A DNA stretch of 64,000 nucleotides from Halieaceae bacterium (GCA_028280635.1 JANQLM010000104.1:62001-126000); one strand, 5' to 3'. Shown: positions 21,185 to 31,200, counted from the stretch's first letter. A program made the numbers and translations. Notes: a model not told the origin generated them from the sequence alone.

Positions 21185-22540
21185 ATGGCCCTGTCAGGTG
21201 GCAGCCACGAAAACTGGTCCTCGCGGTGGGCATTTCTTATGGCCTCGGTTGGCTTTGCGGTCGGCCTGGGCAATATCTGGCGCTTCCCCTATGTTGCGGG
21301 GGAGAACGGAGGTTCAGCCTTCGTCCTTGTTTACCTCGGCTGTGTTTTCGGCATCGGCGTGCCGATCCTGATTGCCGAACTGTTTGTTGGGCGCCGCGGC
21401 AAAATGAGCCCGCCACTGGCCATGCGCAATGTCGCCACCGCGGAGGGCCGGCATAAGGGCTGGCAACTCGTCGGGCATATGGGCCTGCTGGCGGCATTCA
21501 CCATCGAGATAGTCTATGCGGTCGTGGTGGGCTGGGTGCTGTGGTACCTGTTCAAAGCCATCAGCACTGGCTTCACCGGCTATGACAACGGAGTCGCCGA
21601 GGCGGAGTTCGCCGCGGTGCTGGCAGACCCCACCGGCATGCTGGTCTGGACCCTGATCGGTCTCGCCATCACCGGCTACATCATATACTCCGGTGTGCAG
21701 GGTGGTATCGAGCGCGCGGTGACTATCCTGATGCCGGTGCTGTTCGGGCTGCTGGCCCTGCTGGCTGTGTACAACGTGTTTGCCGGCGGCATGAAGGAGG
21801 CCGTCGTCTGGCTGTTCGAGCCGGACTTCAGCCGCATCAAACCCGAAGTGTTCCTGATCGCGGTGGGGCAGGCGTTCTTCTCTATCGGTGTCGCCATGGG
21901 TGGCATGATGACCTTTGGCGCCTATCTGCCGAAGTCGGTTTCCATTCCCGGTTCGGTGCTGATCATCGTCATTGCCGATACCATGGTGGCCCTGCTGGCC
22001 GGCCTGGTGATCTTTCCGGCGGTGTTCAGCAATGGTCTCGACCCGGCGGCCGGCGCGGGGCTTATCTTCCAGACTCTGCCGGTGGCCTTTGCGCAAATGC
22101 CGGGCGGTTACTTTTTCAGTGTGGCCTTCTTCCTGTTGCTGTCGGTGGCGGGCATCACCTCCATGGTAGGCCTGATCGAATCGGTGACCGCCTGGATGGA
22201 AGACCATCACGGTTTTGCCCGTCACACCAGTGCGCTCACGGTGGTGGGAAGCGTTGCCGTGCTCAGCGTGTTCAGCGCACTGTCCTACAACCTGCTGGGC
22301 GAGTTCAAGATGGCGGGGCGCACCATCAATGACGTGCTCGACTTTTTCTCCAACCAGATCCTGCTGCCACTGGGTGGCCTGTTGATCGCGGTGTTTGTGG
22401 GCTGGTTCGTATCCCGGCAGGCCAGCACGGAGGAACTTGAATTTTCCCACCCGCTGCTGTTCAAGCTGTGGCTGATACTGATTCGCTACGTGGTGCCGCC
22501 GGCCGTCGCCATTATCTTCTACTTCGGCGTAAGCGAGTAA
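21185..22540 (+). CDS. Sodium-dependent transporter, NSS/SNF family
   Basis: 451 aa with about eleven transmembrane helices. The N-terminus NWSSRWAFLMASVGFAVGLGNIWRFPYVAGENGG is the family signature, including unwound helix 1 and the sodium site. Members co-transport amino acids or related compounds with Na+. The helix-6 region (FFSIGVAMGGMMTFGAYL) supports LeuT-like function. It is followed four bases later by a second sodium symporter of another family. Confidence 0.93.
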   Translation: MALSGGSHENWSSRWAFLMASVGFAVGLGNIWRFPYVAGENGGSAFVLVYLGCVFGIGVPILIAELFVGRRGKMSPPLAMRNVATAEGRHKGWQLVGHMGLLAAFTIEIVYAVVVGWVLWYLFKAISTGFTGYDNGVAEAEFAAVLADPTGMLVWTLIGLAITGYIIYSGVQGGIERAVTILMPVLFGLLALLAVYNVFAGGMKEAVVWLFEPDFSRIKPEVFLIAVGQAFFSIGVAMGGMMTFGAYLPKSVSIPGSVLIIVIADTMVALLAGLVIFPAVFSNGLDPAAGAGLIFQTLPVAFAQMPGGYFFSVAFFLLLSVAGITSMVGLIESVTAWMEDHHGFARHTSALTVVGSVAVLSVFSALSYNLLGEFKMAGRTINDVLDFFSNQILLPLGGLLIAVFVGWFVSRQASTEELEFSHPLLFKLWLILIRYVVPPAVAIIFYFGVSE

Positions 22541-22544
22541 GGCG

Positions 22545-23933
22545 ATGCTGCACACCATTACTGAGTTTCTCTGGAGCTATGTGCTGATTGTGCTGCTGGT
22601 GGGCCTGGGTGTCTGGTTTACGGTGGCCTCGCGCTTTGTGCAGTTCCGTTTCTTTGGTGCCATGTTTGGCTCCCTGCGTCGCGGCATTCACGAAAAAGAA
22701 GGACACCTGTCGTCTTTCCAGGCACTGGTGGTCAGCGTGGCCGGCCGGGTGGGGGGCGGCAACATCGCCGGTGTGGCCGTGGCCATCACCCTGGGCGGTC
22801 CGGGTGCGGTGTTCTGGATGTGGCTGATTGGCCTGATGGGCATGGCCACCAGTTTCTTTGAGTGCTCGCTGGCCCAGCTCTTCAAGCGCGCCGAGCCGGA
22901 TGGCACATACCGCGGCGGTCCGGCCTATTACATGAAACACGGCCTCAAGCGGCCGGGTATGGCGGTGGTTTACTCCATCCTGCTGCTGGTTACCTTCGGT
23001 TTCGGCTTTAATGCCGTGCAGTCTTTCATCGTCGCCACCTCCATGGAGGCCTCCTTCGGTGTTCCGGTGTGGATGACCGGCGCTGCCCTTACGGTGATGG
23101 TGGGCATCACTATTTTTGGCGGTATCAAGCGCATCGCCCACGTCGCGGAGTTCGTGGTGCCGATCATGGCGGCGGGCTATGTGCTGGTGGCGCTGTTTGT
23201 GCTGGCGACCAATATCAGCGAAGTGCCGGGGGCGATCGCCCATATCGTCAAGTCGGCGCTGGGCTTCGAACAACTGGTGGGCGGCGGCTTCGCGGCGGTG
23301 GTGATGCAGGGCGTGAAGCGCGGCCTGTTCAGCAACGAGGCGGGCCTGGGCAGCGCGCCCAATGTCGCCGCGGTGGCCTATGTGCCGCACCCGGCCCACC
23401 AGGGCATGGTGCAGTCACTGAGTGTCTTCATCGACACCTTGATCCTGTGTAGCTGCACGGCGGTCATTATTCTTTTGTCTGATGCCTACCAGCCCGGTGC
23501 GGCCGGCGTGAACGGCGTGGCGCTGACCCAGGCGGCCATGGGCAACCATGTGGGAAGCTGGGGTGAAGGCTTTGTCAGCGTGGCCCTGCTGCTGTTTGCC
23601 TTCAGTTCCATCATGTACAACTACTACCTCGGTGAGAACAGCCTCAACTACTTTAGCGAGGAGAACCAGACCCTGTTCAGGGTATTCCGGGTGCTGGTGT
23701 TGGTACTGGTGATGTGGGGCTCGCTACAGGACCTGGGTACCGTGTTTGGCTTTATCGACCTGACCATGGCTTTGTGTGGTGTGGTGAACCTGCTGGCCGT
23801 CGGCTTGCTGGTGCCTACCGCCTTCCGCCTGCTCAAGGACTTTGATACCCAGCGCAGCCAGGTGGAGGTGCCGCAGCTCGACCCGGCCCAGTGGTCGGAC
23901 CTCGACATCGACCCCAAGGCCTGGCGCGACTAG
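22545..23933 (+). CDS. Alanine/glycine:cation symporter, AGCS family
   Basis: 462 aa, about eleven transmembrane helices. AGCS hallmarks are SSFQALVVSVAGRVGGGNIAGVAVAITLGGPGAVFWMW and KRGLFSNEAGLGSAPNVAA. It imports small neutral amino acids with Na+ (or H+). Spacing of four bases to the NSS gene suggests one transcript. Two different Na+-driven amino-acid carriers in one unit is a marine-type arrangement. The 3' end overlaps the convergent RND gene by four bases. Confidence 0.94.
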   Translation: MLHTITEFLWSYVLIVLLVGLGVWFTVASRFVQFRFFGAMFGSLRRGIHEKEGHLSSFQALVVSVAGRVGGGNIAGVAVAITLGGPGAVFWMWLIGLMGMATSFFECSLAQLFKRAEPDGTYRGGPAYYMKHGLKRPGMAVVYSILLLVTFGFGFNAVQSFIVATSMEASFGVPVWMTGAALTVMVGITIFGGIKRIAHVAEFVVPIMAAGYVLVALFVLATNISEVPGAIAHIVKSALGFEQLVGGGFAAVVMQGVKRGLFSNEAGLGSAPNVAAVAYVPHPAHQGMVQSLSVFIDTLILCSCTAVIILLSDAYQPGAAGVNGVALTQAAMGNHVGSWGEGFVSVALLLFAFSSIMYNYYLGENSLNYFSEENQTLFRVFRVLVLVLVMWGSLQDLGTVFGFIDLTMALCGVVNLLAVGLLVPTAFRLLKDFDTQRSQVEVPQLDPAQWSDLDIDPKAWRD

Positions 23934-26900
23934 TCAACCGGGCTGGTTTCGGCTTTTGGCTCCGCTCGGCGACGGCCGAGTGCTCGGCAGAGAACGTAGA
24001 ACACCGGCGTGAACAGCAGCCCGAACAGGGTAACGCCCAGCATCCCCGAGAATACCGTGATGCCCAGCGCCTGACGCATTTCTGCGCCGGGACCCTGGGC
24101 GATGACCAGGGGAATAACGCCGAGAATAAACGCCATGGACGTCATCAGGATGGGCCGCAGCCGAAGCCGCGCGGCACTGATGGCGGCAGCAAACCTGTCG
24201 CTGCCGGCATCCTCTTCCTGCTTTGCAAATTCGACGATCAGGATGGCGTTCTTGGCGGCGAGCCCCACCAGCACAATAAGACCCACCTGCACCAGGATGT
24301 TGTTGTCCAGGCCGGTTACCCAAACGCCGAACATGGCAAACAGCATGCACATGGGGACGATGAGGACGATGGCCAGTGGCAATGTGAGACTTTCATACTG
24401 GGCCGCAAGGAGCAGGAAAACAAATATGATGGAAAAGACGAATACGACCACACCGGTATTTCCCGCCAGTTTCTGTTGGTACGCAAGCTCCGTCCACTCG
24501 TAAGCGAGACCATTGGGGAGCTGCGCGTCAGCGAGAGCCTCCATCGTGGCGATGGCTTCACCGCTGCTGGTGCCGGGCAGGGTACCGCCGTAAACAGAGG
24601 CCGCGGGATACAGGTTGTAGCGCATGACCCTGTAGGGCCCGGTGCGGTGTTCCGCCGATGCAACCGAACCCAGGGGAACCTGCTCGTCAAAGGCATTGCG
24701 CGTGAAAAGGCTCAGGAGGTCTTCGGGTGAACGCCGGTAGGGCGAATCCGCCTGGGCGGTCACGCGAAACGTTCTGCCCAGGTAATTAAAGTCATTCACG
24801 AAGGCGGAGCCGAAGTAGATTTCTACGGTCTCGAATACATCGCTGACCGGCACCTGGAGCCGCTCCGCCCGTTCCCTGTCGATGTCCAGATAGAGCTGTG
24901 GAGTTCTGTTGTTGAACAGGGTGAACGCCTGGGTAATACCCTCGCTCGCGTTTGCCGCCTGGGTCAGTTCGGCAGTGGCTTGCTCAAGCAGTGGCAGGCC
25001 GCGTCCGAGCCTGTCTTCAATCATCAGGCGGAAACCGCCAGCATTGCCGATACCTCGCACGGGGGGAGGTTGTATCACCAGGACAAAGGCGTCATCCATG
25101 CCGGCGCTTACGCCCCACATCTGGTCGACCAGTTCCTGAATTGGGGGGCGCTCGCCGAAGGGCGCGAAGGTAGGGAAGATCGTGGCTGAGTTTGGCGCGT
25201 TGGTGAACGTGGCACCGGAGAAGCCGCTGAAACCTACTGCGTTCACAATACCATCGATGGCAAGCAGACGGTCTGTCACTTCCTTTACGACTGCATCCGT
25301 TCGATCCAGTTCGGCGCCGGGGGGCAGCTCAATGGAAACAATGGCATAACCCTGGTCCTGATCGGGGATGAAGCCACCGGGCACCTGCTGGAACTGGAAG
25401 CCGGTCAGGCCAAGCAATCCGACATACGCCACCATGACCAGGGCCGCACGACGTACCAGGCGACTGGTGAGAGCACCATAGCGACCAGACAGTCCGTCCA
25501 ATGCGCGGTTAAAACCCCTGAAGAAACCATTGGGTTGGGCGGCGTCCCCGCCGTTGTCGTGCGGCTTCAGCAAAAGTGCGCACAGTGCAGGGCTCAGCGT
25601 CAGAGATACCAGCACGGAGATCATTGTCGCTGTTGCAATGGTCAGCGCGAACTGCTGGTAAAACTGCCCGGTGATTCCCGGAACAAATGCAGCCGGTACG
25701 AACACGGCGACCAGCACCAGCCCCAGCGCCACCAGTGCGTTGCCGACCTCGTCCATGGTGAGATGTGCCGCTTCACGCGGTGCCATGCCGTCGCGCATGT
25801 GACGCTCGACGTTCTCAACGACCACAATGGCATCATCCACGACGATGCCGATAGCCAGGACCAGCCCGAACAGGGTCAGGTTGTTGAGACTGAAGCCCAG
25901 GCCGAGCATGACGGCGAAGGTTCCCACCAGCGATACCGGGATCGCGATAATCGGAATGAGTGAAGCCCGCCAGGTCTGCAGAAAGAGAATGATGACGAGC
26001 ACTACAAGGGCTACCGCCTCAAATATTGTCTGCACGACCGCGGAGACGGACTCCTGGATGAACTCCGTGGGGTTGTAGACGATGGCGTACTCCAGCCCGG
26101 GTGGAAAGCTCTCTGACATCTCTGCCATCGTGCGTTGCAATTCTCGGGCCGTTTCCAGCGCATTGGTTCCCGGCGTCTGGAAGATTGGCAGCGCAATGGC
26201 TGGTTGTCCGGCAAGGTATCCGCGGCTGGTGTAGCTCTGCGCGCCCAGTTCCACGCGAGCAACGTCCTTCAGCCTGACGATACGACCTTCTGCTGAGGCG
26301 CGTACGACGATGTTTTCGAATTCTTCGGGACTCTCCAGGCGGCCCTGAGTCTGAATACCAATTTCGAAGGCATTCGGATTGTCCGCAGGTGCCTGGTTCA
26401 TGGTGCCGGCAGAGACCTGGATGTTCTGCGCACGCAGCGAGCGCACGACTTCCGCGGGCGTCAGGTCTACCGCGTTCACCAGGTCCGGGTCGAGCCAAAT
26501 GCGCATCGCATACTCGCTGGCGCCAAACAGGAGGATCTGGCCCACGCCGTTAATGCGCGCCAGTCGATCACGGACCTGGAGCGTGGCGTAGTTTGCTATG
26601 TACAACTGGTCGTAGGTGTCATCTGGTGAAAACAGGTTGATGACCATCATCAAGTCGGGAGAACTCTTCTGCGTAACAACGCCGAGGCGACGCACCGCTT
26701 CCGGGAGCCGGGGTTCCGCGATGGCGACCCGGTTCTGCACCAGGACCTGTGCAACGTCCAGATCCGTACCCAGTTCGAATGTCACAGAAATTGTGACGTT
26801 GCCGTCGCCCGTCGACTGGGACAGCATGTAGAGCATGTTCTCAACGCCGTTGATTTCCTGTTCAAGTGGCGTTGCCACCGTATCCGCGACCACTTCCGCG

Positions 26901-27064
26901 CTGGCACCCGGGTAGCTGGCGGTTACCTGGATGGTTGGAGGAGCGATCTCCGGGTATTGCGTTATCGGCAGAGAGAAATAGGAAATCGTGCCGATCAGGG
27001 TTATCAGTATCGATACCACGGCCGCAAAAATAGGCCGCTCAATAAAGAAATGCGTGAACGACAT
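23930..27064 (-). CDS. RND multidrug efflux permease (HAE1 family, AcrB/MexF-like)
   Basis: 1044 aa, the full RND length. The N-terminus FTHFFIERPIFAAVVSILITLIGTISYFSLPITQYPEIAPPTIQV is typical. Proton-relay Asp pair DD lies in GIVVDDAIVVVENVERHM. Two six-helix bundles and two large periplasmic loops are present. The C-terminal half contains IVLIVPMCMLFAM, then VQVGLIVLVGLAAKNAILIVEFA. It exports drugs or other amphiphiles using the proton gradient. It is cotranscribed with the membrane fusion gene 11 bases upstream. No OprM-type outer-membrane gene and no regulator accompany it. Confidence 0.95.
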   Translation of the reverse strand: MSFTHFFIERPIFAAVVSILITLIGTISYFSLPITQYPEIAPPTIQVTASYPGASAEVVADTVATPLEQEINGVENMLYMLSQSTGDGNVTISVTFELGTDLDVAQVLVQNRVAIAEPRLPEAVRRLGVVTQKSSPDLMMVINLFSPDDTYDQLYIANYATLQVRDRLARINGVGQILLFGASEYAMRIWLDPDLVNAVDLTPAEVVRSLRAQNIQVSAGTMNQAPADNPNAFEIGIQTQGRLESPEEFENIVVRASAEGRIVRLKDVARVELGAQSYTSRGYLAGQPAIALPIFQTPGTNALETARELQRTMAEMSESFPPGLEYAIVYNPTEFIQESVSAVVQTIFEAVALVVLVIILFLQTWRASLIPIIAIPVSLVGTFAVMLGLGFSLNNLTLFGLVLAIGIVVDDAIVVVENVERHMRDGMAPREAAHLTMDEVGNALVALGLVLVAVFVPAAFVPGITGQFYQQFALTIATATMISVLVSLTLSPALCALLLKPHDNGGDAAQPNGFFRGFNRALDGLSGRYGALTSRLVRRAALVMVAYVGLLGLTGFQFQQVPGGFIPDQDQGYAIVSIELPPGAELDRTDAVVKEVTDRLLAIDGIVNAVGFSGFSGATFTNAPNSATIFPTFAPFGERPPIQELVDQMWGVSAGMDDAFVLVIQPPPVRGIGNAGGFRLMIEDRLGRGLPLLEQATAELTQAANASEGITQAFTLFNNRTPQLYLDIDRERAERLQVPVSDVFETVEIYFGSAFVNDFNYLGRTFRVTAQADSPYRRSPEDLLSLFTRNAFDEQVPLGSVASAEHRTGPYRVMRYNLYPAASVYGGTLPGTSSGEAIATMEALADAQLPNGLAYEWTELAYQQKLAGNTGVVVFVFSIIFVFLLLAAQYESLTLPLAIVLIVPMCMLFAMFGVWVTGLDNNILVQVGLIVLVGLAAKNAILIVEFAKQEEDAGSDRFAAAISAARLRLRPILMTSMAFILGVIPLVIAQGPGAEMRQALGITVFSGMLGVTLFGLLFTPVFYVLCRALGRRRAEPKAETSPVD

Positions 27065-27075
27065 GCTGACCCCCG

Positions 27076-28212
27076 TTACTCGGCAGCGCTGGCGCTGACA
27101 GGCATTCCGATACGCAGGCGGTGATAGTTTCCGCCAATCAGTTGTTCATCGCCGTCCAGACCCTCACGCACAACGCGCAGGCCCTCCACAATGGGGCCGG
27201 GCTCAATCCAGATACGGCCCACGGTGCCGTCGGGTTGCACGGTAAACACAAACTGCCGGGACTGGTCGAATTGAACGGCGCTGTCCGGAATCAGTATCGC
27301 CCTGTACAGCCCGCTGCCCTGCAGTCTGACACGGCCGAATGTGCCGGGTTGAATAAAGCCGTTGGGGTTGGCAAAAACCGCCCGGCCCTCCAGGGTGCCG
27401 GATGTGGGGTCCAGTTCGTTGTCGACGAAGTCCATGACCCCGTGATGCAGGTAATCGTCTTCATCAATAAGCCGCACGGCGACAGCGTTCGGCGTGGTCC
27501 GCGAGGTGGGTCGACCACCACTCTCGTTCAGTCTCGCGTAGCGAAGGAAGTCCTGCTCGCTGACTTCAAACACGAAATACAGCGGGTCTTCCTGGATGAT
27601 CGTCGTGAGCAGCGTGGCGCTATCGATACCACCCGACACCAGGTTGCCCTCGTCTACCAATTGTTCGCCGACGCGTCCCGGGAACGGTGCTCGGACTTCA
27701 GTGTAGTCAAGATTGAGCTGCGCTTCGGCTACCTGCGCCTGAGCCAGTGACACCCGCGCGACGGAGGCCAGCAACGCCTGCTCATTGGCGTCTGCAACGT
27801 CCTGGGCTATGGCGTTCCGCTGGATAAGGTCGCGGGACCGCCTGGCTTCAATAGACGCGAGATCTCTGTTTGCCTGGGCTTCAGCGAGGGCCGCTTCCGC
27901 CGCTTCCAACGAGATGCGGAACGGGCGCTGATCAATCACGTAGAGAAGGTCACCGGCTGCAACGATCTGGCCTTCCTTGAAAGCGACCCGATCCAGATAG
28001 CCGGAGACGCGTGCCCTTACATCGACACGTTTAACGGCTTCAAACCTGCCGGCGTACTCATCGTACTCAACGATCTCTTTAACCGTGGGCTGAAACACCG
28101 GTACTGGCAGGGCATCCTGTGCCAGGGCCGATTGCGCCCAGGAGTACACCAGGAGCATGGCTACACGGGCGAGAGCCTTCGATGGCAGGACTCGCGGGAA
28201 ATCAGTAGGCAT
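27076..28212 (-). CDS. RND efflux membrane fusion (periplasmic adaptor) protein
   Basis: 378 aa with an N-terminal signal segment (VAMLLVYSWAQSALAQ). The lipoyl half-motifs (RVDVRARVSGYLDRVAFKEGQIVAAGDLLYVID, then LNLDYTEVRAPFPGRVGEQLVDEGNLV) flank an alpha-hairpin of about 70 residues. The beta-barrel and membrane-proximal domains follow. No lipobox Cys is seen, unlike AcrA/MexA. The resemblance is closest to MexE-type adaptors. It bridges the permease to an outer-membrane channel encoded elsewhere. Confidence 0.92.
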   Translation of the reverse strand: MPTDFPRVLPSKALARVAMLLVYSWAQSALAQDALPVPVFQPTVKEIVEYDEYAGRFEAVKRVDVRARVSGYLDRVAFKEGQIVAAGDLLYVIDQRPFRISLEAAEAALAEAQANRDLASIEARRSRDLIQRNAIAQDVADANEQALLASVARVSLAQAQVAEAQLNLDYTEVRAPFPGRVGEQLVDEGNLVSGGIDSATLLTTIIQEDPLYFVFEVSEQDFLRYARLNESGGRPTSRTTPNAVAVRLIDEDDYLHHGVMDFVDNELDPTSGTLEGRAVFANPNGFIQPGTFGRVRLQGSGLYRAILIPDSAVQFDQSRQFVFTVQPDGTVGRIWIEPGPIVEGLRVVREGLDGDEQLIGGNYHRLRIGMPVSASAAE

Positions 28213-28392
28213 GATAATTCCTTTTACAAACTAGGTTTCGTGGATGACTTGCTGTGTCCCAATAGGAAGAGTGTAGACCAGAGTTCCACACAACTCATCG
28301 GAGCTTACCCAGACGGTATTGCAGTTTTGAGAAGCACGGGCGCATACGTTACTGTCTTGGTACTGAGGTTTTTGAGGTAGGAGGTAGTTCGC

Positions 28393-28947
28393 ATGTGGAA
28401 GCTGGGTGTTATCAGTCGGTCTGTGTTTTTCCTCTGGCTGACTGCTTGTGCAGCATTTGCCGTTGCTGCGACCAGTGCGCTCACTGCGGGTGATAGCGCG
28501 CCGGATTTTGAGCTCGCTGCATCCGATGGCAATACCTACCGGCTCAGCGACGTGCTCGCGAGCCTGGAGGAAGGAGGCGGTGTCGTATTGGCCTGGTACC
28601 CAAGGGCCTTCACCAGCGGCTGTACCCTGGAATGCAAATCATTTGCCGAAGAAGGCCATTTGATCAGTGCCTACAACGTTCGATACTTCATGGCGAGTGT
28701 CGATCCGCTGGAAGAGAACAAGCGATTTGCTTCAGCAATGAAGGCAAATTTCCCGTTGCTCAGCGATGCCGACAAGTCCGTTGCATCAGCATACGGTGTG
28801 CTGCACCAGGACCGATTTGCCTTTCGCGTTAATTTCTACCTTGATGCCAACGGCAAGATTCTGGCCATTGATCGAAATGTGAACCCCGCGACTGCGGCAC
28901 CGGACATCGCAGCACGACTGGCTGAGCTGGGATTTGAGCGGCGTTAG
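28393..28947 (+). CDS. Secreted BCP-like peroxiredoxin
   Basis: 184 aa with an N-terminal hydrophobic signal (VFFLWLTACAAFAVAATSALTA), so it probably works in the periplasm. The peroxiredoxin core has C77 (peroxidatic, in SGCTLEC) and C81, the spacing of BCP-type enzymes that can form an intramolecular disulfide. The usual PxxxT segment reads PRAFTSGC. It reduces peroxides with thiol donors. Strong ribosome site GGAGG at 28380-28384. The 3' end overlaps the next gene by 14 bases. Confidence 0.9.
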   Translation: MWKLGVISRSVFFLWLTACAAFAVAATSALTAGDSAPDFELAASDGNTYRLSDVLASLEEGGGVVLAWYPRAFTSGCTLECKSFAEEGHLISAYNVRYFMASVDPLEENKRFASAMKANFPLLSDADKSVASAYGVLHQDRFAFRVNFYLDANGKILAIDRNVNPATAAPDIAARLAELGFERR

Positions 28948-29929
28948 ACGTGCCCTGGTGGCGGGGGCCACCGGCTATATCGGTCGTGCGGTAGTTCGTG
29001 AACTGCTTGCCCAGGGCTATGACACGGTGGCTCTGGTACGGCGTATGGTGGCGGACCCCAGTGTGCAAAGCTGCCTCGCGGGTGCCGAGCTGCGCACCGC
29101 TGATGTCTGCGATACCGCATCGCTGCGCAGGGGCCTGCGCGGAGAGCACTTCGATGTGGTCATCTCCTGCATTGCCAGCCGCAGCGGAGCGCCGGACGAC
29201 GCTCGCCGCGTTGATCGCGATGCCAACCTCAACCTGCTCGAGAAAGCCCGCGCCTGTGAGGCGCACTTCATTCTTTTGTCGGCGATCTGTGTGCAGAAGC
29301 CGCGACTGGCCTTCCAGCGGGCCAAGCTGGATTTTGAACAGCTCCTGATCGACAGTGGTCTGCACTACAGCATTGTGCGACCCACCGCCTTCTTCAAGTC
29401 GCTCGCCGGGCAGGTGGAGCGCGTCAAGCGCGGCAAGGCCTTCATGGTGTTCGGCGACGGTGAGCTGACTGCCTGCAAGCCGATTTCAGAGGCCGACCTG
29501 GCACGCTTTATCGTTGGCTGTATTGAGGACCCTGCACGCCACAACGTGGTGGTGCCCATCGGCGGTCCGGGCCCGGCCCTGACACCGCGCCAGCAAGGGG
29601 AGATGCTGTTCGAACTGCTGGGCAGGCGACCGCGCTTCCGGAAGATTCCCCCCGGGTTCCTGCTGCGCGTGGCTGGGCTACTGGAGCTGTTCGGCCGGCT
29701 GAGCCGTTCGGCGCGGGAGCGCGCGGAGTTTGCCCGTATCGGCCACTACTACGCGACCGAATCGATGTTGGTATGGGACGAGGGCAGTGGCAGCTATGAC
29801 GCCGATGCCACGCCCGAGTACGGCGACGACACCCTGCGGGGCTTCTATCAGCGGGTCTTGCGTGATGGCCTGGCGGGGCAGGAGCTGGGTGAACACGCGG
29901 TGTTTGACCGCGGGGACAGCAGTGGCTGA
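28934..29929 (+). CDS. NAD(P)-binding reductase resembling BciA (divinyl chlorophyllide 8-vinyl reductase)
   Basis: 331 aa from TTG 28934. The Rossmann motif GATGYIGRAVVRELL lies near residues 11-25. SIVRPTAFFKSLAGQVERVKRGKAFMVFGDGELTACKPISEADLA and the C-terminal YYATESMLVWDEGSGSYDADATPEYGDDTL match my memory of BciA proteins closely. BciA reduces the C8-vinyl group in (bacterio)chlorophyll synthesis. No other photosynthesis gene is in this window. It may therefore be a true BciA in an aerobic phototroph or a non-phototroph paralogue. Codon use looks native. It overlaps both its neighbours by a few bases. Confidence 0.8.
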   Translation: MSGVRRALVAGATGYIGRAVVRELLAQGYDTVALVRRMVADPSVQSCLAGAELRTADVCDTASLRRGLRGEHFDVVISCIASRSGAPDDARRVDRDANLNLLEKARACEAHFILLSAICVQKPRLAFQRAKLDFEQLLIDSGLHYSIVRPTAFFKSLAGQVERVKRGKAFMVFGDGELTACKPISEADLARFIVGCIEDPARHNVVVPIGGPGPALTPRQQGEMLFELLGRRPRFRKIPPGFLLRVAGLLELFGRLSRSARERAEFARIGHYYATESMLVWDEGSGSYDADATPEYGDDTLRGFYQRVLRDGLAGQELGEHAVFDRGDSSG

Positions 29930-30353
29930 GGCTGTCGACCTGCAGCGTTTCCTGTGGGCCCAGGACGGCGTTATCGAACAGGCCATGGCGGAACTGCAGG
30001 CCGGCCGCAAGACCAGTCACTGGATGTGGTTTGTGTTTCCGCAGGTAGTGGGACTGGGTCACAGCGCTAGCGCCCGGCGCTATGCCATATACTCTACTGA
30101 GGAAGCCCGCGCTTTCCTGGCCCACCCGGAACTGGGCAGCCGCCTGCGCCGCTGCTGCGCGCTGTTGCTCGAGCACGGTGGCACCGCACCTGAACAGATT
30201 TTCGGTGTGGTCGATGCTCTTAAACTACGTTCCTCGATGACCCTGTTTGATGCGGTATGCTCCGGAGACGTGTTCGCCGACGTTCTCACGGGCTTTTACG
30301 GTGGCGAGCGCGATTCGCTCAGCCTTGCCGTGATCGGCGGATGGCGAGAATAA
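29922..30353 (+). CDS. DUF1810 family protein
   Basis: 143 aa from GTG 29922, inside the last eight bases of the BciA-like gene and preceded by GGGGA; the longer upstream frame is a shadow. DLQRFLWAQDG, then SHWMWFVFPQVVGLGHSASARRYAI, then TLFDAVCSG are the DUF1810 hallmarks. The family is small, soluble and of unknown function. Translational coupling suggests it is made together with the reductase. Confidence 0.88.
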   Translation: MAEAVDLQRFLWAQDGVIEQAMAELQAGRKTSHWMWFVFPQVVGLGHSASARRYAIYSTEEARAFLAHPELGSRLRRCCALLLEHGGTAPEQIFGVVDALKLRSSMTLFDAVCSGDVFADVLTGFYGGERDSLSLAVIGGWRE

Positions 30354-30378
30354 ACACACGATCCGCCGGGAGTGGACT

Positions 30379-31119
30379 ATGCAGCGGTTTGAGGACAGGG
30401 TGGCGCTGGTAACCGGCGCCGGCAGCGGTATAGGCCAGGCGACGGCGCGGCGACTGGCGGAAGAGGGGGCCGCGGTGTTCTGCGCCGACCTCGACCTCGA
30501 TGCCGCCCGGGCGACGGTGGAAGACATCGGCAATGGCGCGGTGGCCCATGCCTGTGATGTCAGTGACGAGGCCCAGGCGGAGGCCTGCGTGCAGGCCTGT
30601 GTCGAGCAGCTCGGCAGCCTCTATGCCCTGGTGCACATGGCCGGCATTCTGCGCTTCGAGCGCTTCCACGAAACCAGTACCGAAAGCTGGTCGCAGCTGT
30701 TGGCTATCAACCTCAACGGGACTTTTTTCATGAACCGCGCCGCTATTCCACAGCTCAGGGAGACCGGCGGCAGCATAGTCAACGCCTCTTCCACCGCGGG
30801 GCTCGCGGGCCTGCACTGGGGGGCGGCCTACGCTGCCAGCAAAGGCGCGGTGCTGGCCCTGACCCGCTCCATTGCCGTGGAGTACGCGAAAGAGGGTATA
30901 CGTGCCAACTGCGTCTGCCCGGGTGACATCCAGACGCCCATGACCCGGGCGCCCGCCATGCCCGATATGCCCGGGCGCGAGCAACTCATCCGCATCAGCT
31001 CACTGGACGGCCCCAAGGGGCCGGAGGTGGTGGCGGGCGTGATCGCCATGCTGGCCTCCGAGGACGGGCGCCACATCAACGGCGAGGATATCCGCGTGGA
31101 CGGTGGCACCCTGTCCTGA
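30379..31119 (+). CDS. Short-chain dehydrogenase/reductase
   Basis: 246 aa classical SDR. The cofactor motif is TGAGSGIG near residues 13-20, with an Asp after beta-2 (FCADLDLD) that favours NAD(H). Catalytic Ser lies in NASSTAG and the Tyr-Lys pair in AAYAASKGA. C-terminal DIRVDGG is the usual ending. The substrate is unknown. It lies 25 bases after the DUF1810 gene on the same strand. Confidence 0.9.
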   Translation: MQRFEDRVALVTGAGSGIGQATARRLAEEGAAVFCADLDLDAARATVEDIGNGAVAHACDVSDEAQAEACVQACVEQLGSLYALVHMAGILRFERFHETSTESWSQLLAINLNGTFFMNRAAIPQLRETGGSIVNASSTAGLAGLHWGAAYAASKGAVLALTRSIAVEYAKEGIRANCVCPGDIQTPMTRAPAMPDMPGREQLIRISSLDGPKGPEVVAGVIAMLASEDGRHINGEDIRVDGGTLS

Positions 31120-31200
31120 AGCGTTAATCGTGCACTGTGATGGTGCGCGTGCCATGCGGTTGCGCTATGCTAGCGGCCTTTTTTCGGAAGCCTTGACCGC

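Noticed and set aside
21314-22558. 414-codon antisense frame over the NSS transporter
   Set aside because: His/Gln-rich shadow of hydrophobic codons on the + strand.
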